Shown here piece after piece: positions 22,347 through 31,240 of a stretch of DNA of 64,000 nucleotides (the stretch's first letter is position 1; the number at the start of each line of letters is the position of its first letter). The stretch covers positions 141,001-205,000 of the forward strand of contig JAMPIV010012273.1 of NCBI GenBank assembly GCA_024509875.1, written 5' to 3'. The notes under the pieces are model-generated. The model did no database searches. It worked only from the letters and a program-made list of their open reading frames with translations, and was not told the DNA's origin. This DNA is from Oreohelix idahoensis. Its lineage: Eukaryota; Mollusca; Gastropoda; Stylommatophora; Oreohelicidae. The translations under genes and the position numbers were made by a program.

Positions 22347-22921
22347 ACACATCAAATATTCTGTGTTGTCTCCTGTGGCTATTTCTCCCCATCAACCCCT
22401 TTCAGACCGTAGGAAAGTCCCGCCAGTTGTGTACAATTTATATTTGATACTAACGGAGTTTCGTGTTAGCGCGATGTAACAAGTCTGACGCTGACGAAAG
22501 AAACGTGAATGAAAAGCGTTAACCAGTTTCTTGTTTTGTTGTAAGCATAGAAATGGTCGAGCTGTTTGCGTGTACACGTTTAACTGGGTCTTTGTTAAGT
22601 TTGTACATTCAGAAAGTTTGTAGCCACTACGCCACGTGGAGTAAACAAAGGTTGTAGTTTATTTACTAAGCTGACATCAGAGTTTTGATTCACGTTTGGG
22701 GGTTTAGTATCCGGGTGGGTAAATACGATCTATTTTCCATGTTATTGTCTAGCTGATTGTACTAGTACGCGTGTAACATCACTCCATTGTCTTTTCTCCA
22801 CAGCTCGTAAATTGTTTCTCGTCTTTTGTTTCCTGGATTTGACTTCATCCGAAGAAGTGTTAATCCCGAAAAGTCCCGTGTTTTATGTGTATCGTACACT
22901 TCTAAAACTACAATTAATAGG
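22347..22921. repeat. region with degenerate hammerhead-core-like repeats
   Basis: It contains CTGACGA...GAAAC (22491-22504) and a divergent copy of the motif ending CCCGAAAAGTCCCGT (about 22845-22880). The same motif recurs at 23130, 23580 and 23725. Nothing coding is visible. Confidence 0.45.
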
Positions 22922-23050
22922 AAGGTAAGGAAGGAAAAGGCAGCGAGGTCGCCCCACCTCATCAAAATGTTGGACTTAGTATAGTGAAGTCTCTTACACT
23001 TCAGTCCCCTACGGCAGCTTTTGTTATGGGGCTACCTTTACATTTATTCT
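22922..23050 (+). mobile_element. SINE family 1, 5'-truncated copy
   Basis: It matches the body and 3' part of the SINE at 22100 (aaggcagcgaggtcgcccc, tatagtgaagtct, cagtcccctac) but lacks the tRNA-like head and both polymerase III boxes. Confidence 0.7.
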
Positions 23051-23129
23051 TCTTCTGCGTTCGTCCTGAAAAGGACGTTTGTTAGTTTGTGTCGCCGTTT
23101 ACAGCAAAGCTGCGATATCTGCGTCTTTC

Positions 23130-23187
23130 GGCTGACGAAGGGTGATCCAGAAAAGTCCCGTATTGATGTGTTTTCATTTCTCAGATA
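23130..23187 (+). repeat. 58-bp repeat with hammerhead-core-like motif, copy 1
   Basis: GGCTGACGAAGGGTGATCCA followed by GAAAAGTCCCGTATTG and about 20 more bases is repeated exactly at 23580-23637, with a shorter variant at 23725-23760. CTGACGA and GAAA around a short GG..CC stem recall the hammerhead ribozyme core found in Penelope-like elements. I did not find the partner strand for stem III, so no activity is claimed. Confidence 0.6.
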
Positions 23188-23859
23188 CTGTATTTAAGCG
23201 GCGCCCCCCCCCCCCCACCAACTTGGTCAGCTCTGGTTCGCTGACCCTGACGCAAGCAGTCAAGCTATGGGTCGCTGGCTGCATTCCTCACTTTTGATGC
23301 CTTTGGTCCCTACCTTTACATTTGAATTTAATTACCTGTACGCAGTTTTACAGCAGCCACCTTCTTTTTGTTAGCAGCTTATTGAATTATTTCTGTTGAT
23401 GCCACCCTTTTGTTATTTGCTACGTTCTGTTTGTAAATTGTATATCTTTTCGCGCCTGAGATATTTATTAGTTGTTTATCTCTCCTTCTCTTCTCTCCCC
23501 TCCCCCGTTTATACAACGCTGATTGTCATTTTCTCATAACCTATCTGTATTTCTGGCCTGTTTCCATGTTTGTAATTGTGGCTGACGAAGGGTGATCCAG
23601 AAAAGTCCCGTATTGATGTGTTTTCATTTCTCAGATATTTAAGCCCCCACCCCAGTCTGCTGCGCCCATAGTCATTTTCTCATAGCATTCTATGTTTCTC
23701 GTCTCTGTTTTCTGTTTGTGTCTATGAGTGACGAGGGGTGGTCCAGAAAAGTCCCATATTTCTAGTGTAGTGTTCATTTGTAATACTGACTGCAATACCC
23801 ATTTTAATTTTTTTTTCTCCCAGCTGTTCCCATTATTTAGTGAATTCCCATGATGATGC
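23188..23859. repeat. second and third copies of the 58-bp repeat in unassigned sequence
   Basis: It holds a C run (about 23205-23216), the exact repeat copy 23580-23637 and the variant 23725-23760. The rest is pyrimidine-rich and unrecognised. Confidence 0.5.
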
Positions 23860-23864
23860 GCCGG

Positions 23865-26002
23865 TGTGACGTATGAAAATCGGACCTCTCTTTCTTTAAT
23901 CCTTCATTTTCTCTCTTACAACTAAACAACTCGAGTCTTTCCCACGATTGCTGGTTTGGTATGCCATAAGTTATCTGGACATCCGCCCTTTTGTTGTCTT
24001 CTCTCGAGGGCGATTAAAATAAAACTATTTCGGTATCTCTTACTGACATTCCCACAGAGAGGCAGACCACCAGAGATCAGGTTGCGATGTCAAGCCGAGG
24101 TTTGAAACCTCTGTTTAACACCTGATAATAGAATGGACGAAGATTTCGCAGGTGCGTTTGCCAGTCATGGGAACATGGGCCGATTCAGTATATTAACGCA
24201 GTTTTAGAAAAATTCATCATCAGTCTGGCCCCAGGAATTGGTGATATCTGCTAGCGCGAATCTTAGAGTTTTATATATAAAGAATTTCTGAGATTCACGG
24301 AGAGTGTCATTTTCCTAGTGTGGCGGTAATCTATAATGTTTTCACTGGGATTTCTGTGTTTATTAAATAAGCATATTAAATAGTTCCAGCTGTAATAAGT
24401 AAATTTAATTTCTTGCTATTCCCCCAGTAAGAGACGCTTTAAATTAATTAATATACGCTAGGCGACTGATAATTAGAGATAAATATACTTTTATTCATCC
24501 TACGTAATTTTGCGAATTACTAGAGTTTTGTGGGTTTTAAATATAATTTAATACCGGAGTGATCTAGAGGTCTTACCTAACGAGTGTAGAATATAATAAT
24601 GATATCATTGTTAAAATGTTTGTTTTTTCTACATCTAGGCGATCAACCCTGCGATCTAGCGGTCTGAATAGCTCCAGAAACATTCTTAAAATATTATTGG
24701 GTCCTAGATTTGGACCTGTGCGGTTCTCTTGTGGTTTTTCTTACAGAGAGAAAGTCCCCACATATAAACATTTTAAAGAATATAAAAAAATCAGAACTGG
24801 ACAAGAAATTACCCAGATTGTTCACAGCAAATCTGATCCGCCTGTGGTGGCCAAATATCTATATATAAACATTGTTTCCAGAATATTGACTATCGTAGTT
24901 TTTTTCTTTTCTCAAGTGGATTTATCCAGAAAAAGGAATACTTGGGTCCATAACCGGCACCCAACCCCAGAGTGAGAGATAAAAACAGATAGGAGATCCT
25001 TTGCTTATCCTTATTGGTTTTCTAACAGTGTACCCACCAGACATTTTCCTTAAATATCGGTTATCTGTGTGCTGCCCATGGTGAACATTTTTGATCGCAA
25101 TATATATTTACCTGCATTACCTGACGTGAACTTTTTGACACATAATATTAGCATTATTTAAGCGGACGTTCCCCATTAGGAAAAATTAATCATTCTTGGA
25201 GGAACTGGGGTCCCTTGGATAGCACCACCCTGAAATATGTCAAAGATACACAGATGTGTTAGAGAGTAGTAGGTAAGTGTGATTGCTGAATACTTGTGGC
25301 CACAGACTGACAGACTGTAAGAAAGAGAAATGAATATTTCATATTTTGTATAATCATTATACTCACTTCAGTCTTTTCGGGTTCGCAAATACTGTTATAT
25401 CATTTTCTTGTCTTCTTTGTTTCAGGATAGATTAACTAGAGACTTGGTTCTTTTACTTTATCGTCTATCCCTATATATATTATTATTATTAACTGTAATC
25501 TTTTGGGTTAATTACCTCTGTCAGGATCTACTTTGGGATTCCTTTACAGTAGAGGAGAGCCTATTGGGTTAATACATTTTCTTGCATTTTTTATGTCTGT
25601 AAACTATACCTTCTGATAGATAATATTGTTGTATGTGATTTCTTTAAGATAATAAACATAATAAACCTAAGTTATCGTGTTGGTCAAACCCCTGCCCATT
25701 ATATGTTATCCATAGCTTGGTTCACGTCTGTACGTATTATGTCACAGAATTGTGTATATGTAAGTGAAGTGTAACTGATATATATGTACCAGGAGAGAAA
25801 GGGAGTCTAGTTAAATATTGTCGTGAGATAGGCTGCGGTTAGAGCAATTACTCAATCCAGAGACTGTCCTTTCTCTTACACTCTCACCCCCTTGTGGAAC
25901 AAAACTATTTCTTACCCCTTATTCTCACATAGTTTACCATTATCACCTCTGCTCAGACGGGACCTTAAACATCTTCAACCTATCTCAATAAAATCTACGA
26001 CA
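23865..26002 (+). repeat. 5' LTR of element B
   Basis: It runs TGTGACGTATG...ATCTACGACA, 2138 bp. It lacks about 37 bases that are present in the 3' LTR at about 31712-31749. A 119-codon frame (24616-24975) without known family is repeated in the other LTR (32029-32397). Confidence 0.93.
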
Positions 26003-26006
26003 TAAA

Positions 26007-26027
26007 TGGTTGGCTCGTCGTGGGATT
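26007..26027 (+). other. primer-binding site of element B
   Basis: Four bases (TAAA) after the LTR comes TGGTTGGCTCGTCGTGGGAT. TGG followed by GGCTCGTC resembles the complement of a tRNA-Pro 3' end with mismatches. Both A and B place the site 4-5 bases from the LTR. Confidence 0.5.
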
Positions 26028-26744
26028 AAGATCCAAGTTTGAGTCTAGATAAATGTCTAAAGTCTGATACTGAATCAGAAGTTTCATCTAGATAGAGTGT
26101 GTTGTGAGTTTGTCTTGTGATTTAAGGAATAAATAATTACCCCCCTAGACAACGCTCTTAGTTACTGGGTGTTTGACCATACACACATATAGGATTTGTT
26201 TCTTTCCACAGCAATAGTTACGGGAAACTTGTTTTGATAATAATCTTTGTTGAATATATGATATTTGGTAATTTTGTAACAGACCGCTATTTCGCGTGAT
26301 TGTTTATCAATCACTAGGGTTTTTTTTTGAAGCAGCAGAGTTGAGCTAAGCAAAGGACGGCTTGTTCTGACTTTTAGTCAAGTTAATAACGTCCCTTCTC
26401 TTAACTGACTTCAGTGGGCGAGTTTTGGGGTGGAGTTTAATTTTTTTAAGGAAATTTTTTTTCTTTCTCCATAAATTGTTTTTTTAAATAAAAATATTTT
26501 TCTCCACCGTTAGTAATAGTAGTTTTTCCACGTTATCTGATCTACCACTTTTGGATTAAGTCGTCTGTATTAGGAGCCTAAGTGCCAGAGATAACAGCGA
26601 TAGATTAGTAAACTGATAACAGGAGGAGGTATCTCAAGGTAAAGAATAACATCTTTGTTGGTTTTTCTCGTAGACGGCTAAGGATATAGTTTTCTCCTTC
26701 TTTCCTTCTTTTTTTCTCGGGTGAGTGGCATTCAGTTCTCTAAC
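26028..26744 (+). other. untranslated leader of element B
   Basis: The stretch between primer-binding site and gag is T-rich with no long plus-strand frame before the gag start. It would carry packaging signals if any; none can be recognised by eye. Confidence 0.5.
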
Positions 26745-29582
26745 ATGGCTGAGCTTGTAAAACTTAGGACTATGCTGAGAGAGGAAGCAAGGGAGACAGG
26801 ATTGCAAGGAGAGGAAGTGACCGCGTTCGTCAACACAGAACTTGACCGATATGACGCGGAGCAGAAAGTAGCAGAAGCTAGAGAGAAAGAAGATAAAGCG
26901 GATAGGAAAGAAGCGGAAGAACGTCAATCTCTATTAGAGCAGAAGAAAATTGAGGCAGAGATGGAAGCTCGCAGGGCAAACGAAAGAGAGAAGGAGAGAC
27001 AATACGAGGAACGAGAGAAGGAGAGACAGCACGAGTTGGCGCTTAAGGCTCTAGAAGTCCAAAGTCGCGGGGCTGCCTCTACTTCCAGCAATGGAGAGCC
27101 GTCATCTCCCCATTCATCGTTAACTGATCACTCCAGCACTCATTCTCCCCAACTCACAGCTATGTCTTTCGCCCTGGAACCCTTCCCAAGCCCCAATGAG
27201 AAAATTGACTCGTTTCTAGAAAAATTTGAGAGAATGGCAAATCTGTACGGGTTAGAGAGTTCCCGGTGGTGCCTAAAGCTTTCACAGGCTTTGAAAGGTA
27301 GTGCTTATGAAGTCTACATGAAACTGGGAAGCAGTCAAGACAACTACGACATGCTAAAGAAGGCTTTACTGGAGCGTTTTGAAATGAACGCTCGCAAGTT
27401 TCTGCAAATGTTCAGAAACAGCAGAAAGGAGAGCACTGAAACATTTCAGCAGTTTTCTTCACGGCTGAAGGGATATTTGACAAAGTGCATGGAGCTTTCC
27501 GAGCTCCCTCTCACCTACGAAGGTCTTGAGGAGTTCGTTCTTATAGAACAAATAAAAACCACTTTGTCAAGTGAAACCCGTAGATTCCTGGCTGAACAAG
27601 GCGCAGTCAAGTTAGATGACATTCTCAGTAAGTCTGAACGGTACATAAATGCTATGGCCGAGCTTCCCAGCACCAAACGCAAACCGACAGATGAGCCTGC
27701 TCGAAAAAATAATCTAGAGCAGTCTTCCCATTCTTCCCATCACCATAACCAACGAGAAGCCGTACCCCAACATCTTCCACAGGAAAAATCGAAATTCTTC
27801 AAAACCAGATATCCCACCCACCACAATCCTGATCAACCCCACCGTCCTACGTGGCAGCGCGGCCAGAAAGGACAGGGTGACAAAGGGAAAACCCCTGCGC
27901 ACGGGACATCTGATCAGGGCAAGCACACCGGGCCAAATCGCATCGGATGCTTGCAAACAGCTTCGCAAGGAAGAATCAATGTCAGTGATTCTCAACCTGA
28001 GGGGGAGAGGCCCTCAACGCGAGGAACTGTTATTTTGAACGGGACTTCAACATCTTGTCTTTTTGACACGGGTTTATCCTTTGACTGTATAGTCGCAAGG
28101 CACCTGGTCAAACCCGGTCAAGAGACAGAAGACACCGTCAAACTTAGGGGAGTTTTCAAGAGTGACGCACCCAGGACGCTTCCTATCGCACTGGTAGAAA
28201 TACACTCTGATTTTGTCAGAGGTGTTATTAAAGCGGCCATTATGGATGATCCTATCTACCCAGTTATCCTGGGATGTAGATATGTGTTTATTGGGAGACC
28301 AAAGGAGCCGATTGTGGCAGCAGTAACCACAAGAGGGCAAGCCCAGAAGGAACGGGAGCCTGCGCCAAATTTGTTACCTATGGAACTAAAAGAGGTGCAA
28401 CAAAAGGACCCTACCTTGGAGCCCTGCTTTAGGAAACTGCCCATGGCTAAGGACCCCAGACACAACGGAGACATCTTCTCTAAGGATGATGTACTGTATC
28501 GCAGAACGGGCAAACCTGATCAAGGGCATAACCAGCTCCTAGTACCGAGACAGTACAGAGACCAAATCTTAGAAATGGGGCACTCTCTTCCCTTTAGCGG
28601 ACATATGGGACAAAACGCCACTATTCAGCGAATACAAACCCACTATTGGTGGCCAGGAATGAACTCTGACATTATCAGGTATGTGAAATCCTGCGCCCAG
28701 TGCCAACGGGTAGCACCCAAGCACTTGACACCCCCAGTACCCATGGGTGAAATGCCAGTAGTGGGGACTCCATTTGAACGGGTTGCTGTCGACATTGTAG
28801 GACCCTTAGAAAGGACTAAACGAAGGAACAGGTTTATCCTGACCTTAGTCGACACATGCACTATGTGGGCAGAAGCTATACCGCTAACATGCACGGATTC
28901 CAAGCATGTCACAGAAGCCCTGGTGCAGATATTTACACGGTTGGGATTCCCTCAACAAGTTTTGACGGATAACAAATCCCCATACCGTAGCCTGTTGATG
29001 GAGGAGATCGTTAAGATCTTGAGGAACCAGCACATCTACACAAGCCCTTGTAATCCGGCCGGAAGTGGGTTAGTAGAACGTGTTAACGGCAGCCTCACCA
29101 TGATGTTACGTAAGCTGGGACAAGAGAAACCTGAAGATTGGGACCTTTTCATTCCTGCAGCCTTATTCGCCTACAGGGAGGTTCCCCAGGCATCTACAGG
29201 ATTTCCACCAGCTACACTTTTATTCGGCAGACCTATTAAGGGGCCGCTAGAAGCCTTACTTCGGTCCCTGACAGACCATAAGGCTGACGAGACAGTCGTC
29301 TCAGCAAGCAAATATGTATCAGAGCTCAAGGAAAGGTTACAACTAGGATGGGACCTAGCAACAACCAACCTTAAGAAAGCACGCGCAAAGCACGCTCAAC
29401 GATACAATAAAGCAGCGAAAGAGAGAGAGAACTCCAACCAGGGGAGAAAGTTTTGTTGCTACTTCCAACCGGAAACAACAAACTTCGCATCGGATGGCAA
29501 GGGCCGTTTACCGTCCTTAAAAAGATCTCCCGCACTAACTACAAGATCTCTATTAAAGGAAAGGAGAAGGTCTACCACGTAA
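26745..29582 (+). CDS. element B gag - protease - integrase
   Basis: The start MAELVKLR is chosen by alignment with element A; an in-frame Met lies 8 codons earlier. Residues about 40-115 form a charged coiled coil. Residues about 150-300 are a SCAN-like capsid (RRFLAEQGAVKLDDILSKSERY). The aspartic protease has LFDTG at residue 441. The integrase has a zinc domain (H-x3-H...CAQC, about residues 610-650) and a D-D-35-E core (VDIVGPL, LTDNKSPY, GLVERVNG, about residues 684-785). Unlike A, I see no CCHC zinc knuckle between capsid and protease. A shift in the GA run near 29420-29432 makes the last 50 residues spurious. Confidence 0.92.
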   Translation: MAELVKLRTMLREEARETGLQGEEVTAFVNTELDRYDAEQKVAEAREKEDKADRKEAEERQSLLEQKKIEAEMEARRANEREKERQYEEREKERQHELALKALEVQSRGAASTSSNGEPSSPHSSLTDHSSTHSPQLTAMSFALEPFPSPNEKIDSFLEKFERMANLYGLESSRWCLKLSQALKGSAYEVYMKLGSSQDNYDMLKKALLERFEMNARKFLQMFRNSRKESTETFQQFSSRLKGYLTKCMELSELPLTYEGLEEFVLIEQIKTTLSSETRRFLAEQGAVKLDDILSKSERYINAMAELPSTKRKPTDEPARKNNLEQSSHSSHHHNQREAVPQHLPQEKSKFFKTRYPTHHNPDQPHRPTWQRGQKGQGDKGKTPAHGTSDQGKHTGPNRIGCLQTASQGRINVSDSQPEGERPSTRGTVILNGTSTSCLFDTGLSFDCIVARHLVKPGQETEDTVKLRGVFKSDAPRTLPIALVEIHSDFVRGVIKAAIMDDPIYPVILGCRYVFIGRPKEPIVAAVTTRGQAQKEREPAPNLLPMELKEVQQKDPTLEPCFRKLPMAKDPRHNGDIFSKDDVLYRRTGKPDQGHNQLLVPRQYRDQILEMGHSLPFSGHMGQNATIQRIQTHYWWPGMNSDIIRYVKSCAQCQRVAPKHLTPPVPMGEMPVVGTPFERVAVDIVGPLERTKRRNRFILTLVDTCTMWAEAIPLTCTDSKHVTEALVQIFTRLGFPQQVLTDNKSPYRSLLMEEIVKILRNQHIYTSPCNPAGSGLVERVNGSLTMMLRKLGQEKPEDWDLFIPAALFAYREVPQASTGFPPATLLFGRPIKGPLEALLRSLTDHKADETVVSASKYVSELKERLQLGWDLATTNLKKARAKHAQRYNKAAKERENSNQGRKFCCYFQPETTNFASDGKGRLPSLKRSPALTTRSLLKERRRSTT

Positions 29583-31180
29583 ATCTGCTAAAGAAATACT
29601 TGGAAAGACCGGTGCCGTCCTCCGAACATCTCCTGGCGGTCGCCATAGCGACGGAAGATGAGGAAGATGACGATAGTTGCATGGAGTATCCATTGCAACA
29701 AACGGAATCTTTCAAAGATGTCAAATTCGGCGAAAATCTCTCGGAAGCACAACAGACAGAAACCAGGGCGCTACTGAAACAGTACACTGCAGTCTTGACG
29801 GATGTACCTGGTCGAACAAATCTCATAGAATTCGATATGAAACTGACCAACGAAACCCCTGTTCGAACCAGAGTTTACCCCATTCCGTACGCTAAAGCTG
29901 ATGCACTACGCGGAGAGATAGACAAGCTGCGTCAAGCAGAAATTATCAGTGAGTCTACCTCTCCTTATAGTTCGAGTGTAGTACTGTTACAGAAGCCCAA
30001 TAAGGAAGTTCGGCTGTGCATAGATTACCGTTTACTTAACACAGTAACGGAATTCCAGCCCGAACCTCTACAGAGCGCTTCTGAGCTGTTCACTAAGCTT
30101 AGCAAGGCAAGAATTTTCTCAAAGATTGACTTGAGTAAAGGTTACTACCAAATACCAGTCAAGGAGGAAGTTAAGCTTTTGTTAGCTTTTAGCACCAGTG
30201 AAGGACACTACACTTTCAACGTAATGCCGTTCGGATTGCACAACGCACCAGGAGTCTTCACCAGAATGATGAGGAAGCTTTTAGAACCCTTGCAAAGTCC
30301 CCATATCCATAATTTCATGGATGACATATTAATTGCATCGGAAAACTATGATGAACATATTGCTACGGTTGCTATGCTCTTCAGGCGACTACAGGAAACT
30401 GGTCTCACAGCCAGACCTAGCAAATGTCTCATCGGATTTCAAAAGCTAGACTTCCTGGGACATACCATTTCTCAAGGCTGCATGTGGCCAGTTACCAAGA
30501 ACATTGAGAAAATAGTTGCAGCAAAAAGACCCCGAACGAAGAAAGACACCCGTTCTTTTCTATCACTGTGTGCTTACTATCAGAAATTTATCAAGAATTT
30601 CAACGGGCTAACGGCACCCCTTACTGACCTTACAAAAAAAGGGCGCCCGGACAAGGTTATTTGGGATTCGAAGTGCGAACAAGCTTACGTCACTTTAAAA
30701 GGTCAATTGTCTGAATACCCCATTTTGAGACTACCTGACCTCAAGAAACCTTTTATATTGCGGGTCGACGCTTCGGGTCAGGGCATCGGGTCAACCCTGC
30801 TCCAAGCAGATGACACCGATCCGAATCTGTTATTTCCAGTTGCGTATGGCAGCCGTAAACTGAATGCTGCAGAACGTAACTATTCCACCGTCGAAAGAGA
30901 GTGTCTAGCACTTGTTCATGGCATAAGGAAATACCATGAATATCTTTACGGAGTAACATTCACGGTGCAAACAGACCACGCTCCTTTAGCTTTTCTTGGG
31001 GCGAATAAGGAATTCAACGCGAGGATCATGCGCTGGGCCTTGCTACTAAGCGTGTACTCTTTCAAAGTGGAATACATTCCGGGAAAACAGAACGTGGGAG
31101 CAGATTTTATGAGTAGAAATTGGAGCATGGAAGAGGAGGTGGAAAGCGAAAACAACAATCACCTGCAAGTTACTGATTAA
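29453..31180 (+). CDS. element B integrase tail - reverse transcriptase - RNase H
   Basis: The frame is 575 codons and takes over from the GA-run frameshift; its first Met is internal to the old polyprotein. It begins with the integrase C-terminal GWQGPFTVLKKISRTNYKI, then reverse transcriptase (VVLLQKPNKEVRLCIDYRLL, SKIDLSKGYYQIPV, VMPFGLHNAPGVF, NFMDDILIA near residue 288, KLDFLGHTIS), then RNase H (LRVDASGQGIGSTLLQ, VERECLALVHGIRKY, VQTDHAPLAFL) and ends after GADFMSRNW. All catalytic residues are present. It makes element DNA in the particle. Confidence 0.93.
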   Translation: MLLLPTGNNKLRIGWQGPFTVLKKISRTNYKISIKGKEKVYHVNLLKKYLERPVPSSEHLLAVAIATEDEEDDDSCMEYPLQQTESFKDVKFGENLSEAQQTETRALLKQYTAVLTDVPGRTNLIEFDMKLTNETPVRTRVYPIPYAKADALRGEIDKLRQAEIISESTSPYSSSVVLLQKPNKEVRLCIDYRLLNTVTEFQPEPLQSASELFTKLSKARIFSKIDLSKGYYQIPVKEEVKLLLAFSTSEGHYTFNVMPFGLHNAPGVFTRMMRKLLEPLQSPHIHNFMDDILIASENYDEHIATVAMLFRRLQETGLTARPSKCLIGFQKLDFLGHTISQGCMWPVTKNIEKIVAAKRPRTKKDTRSFLSLCAYYQKFIKNFNGLTAPLTDLTKKGRPDKVIWDSKCEQAYVTLKGQLSEYPILRLPDLKKPFILRVDASGQGIGSTLLQADDTDPNLLFPVAYGSRKLNAAERNYSTVERECLALVHGIRKYHEYLYGVTFTVQTDHAPLAFLGANKEFNARIMRWALLLSVYSFKVEYIPGKQNVGADFMSRNWSMEEEVESENNNHLQVTD

Positions 31181-31199
31181 GAGAGCTCCATTGTCATAA

Positions 31200-31240
31200 A
31201 TGAAACATGAAATAGTTTCATGTCTTTAAGAGGGGACGAC
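31200..31240 (+). other. hairpin and polypurine tract of element B
   Basis: After the stop codon ATGAAAC...GTTTCAT (31200-31221) can pair, followed by AAGAGGGGACGAC (31228-31240) touching the 3' LTR. The purine tract matches the core AAGAGGGGA of element A. Confidence 0.7.

Noticed and set aside
29420..29460. Programmed frameshift between integrase and reverse transcriptase in B
   Set aside because: The shift falls in the middle of the integrase C-terminal domain in a GA run, not at a domain boundary or slippery heptamer; a slippage mutation is simpler.
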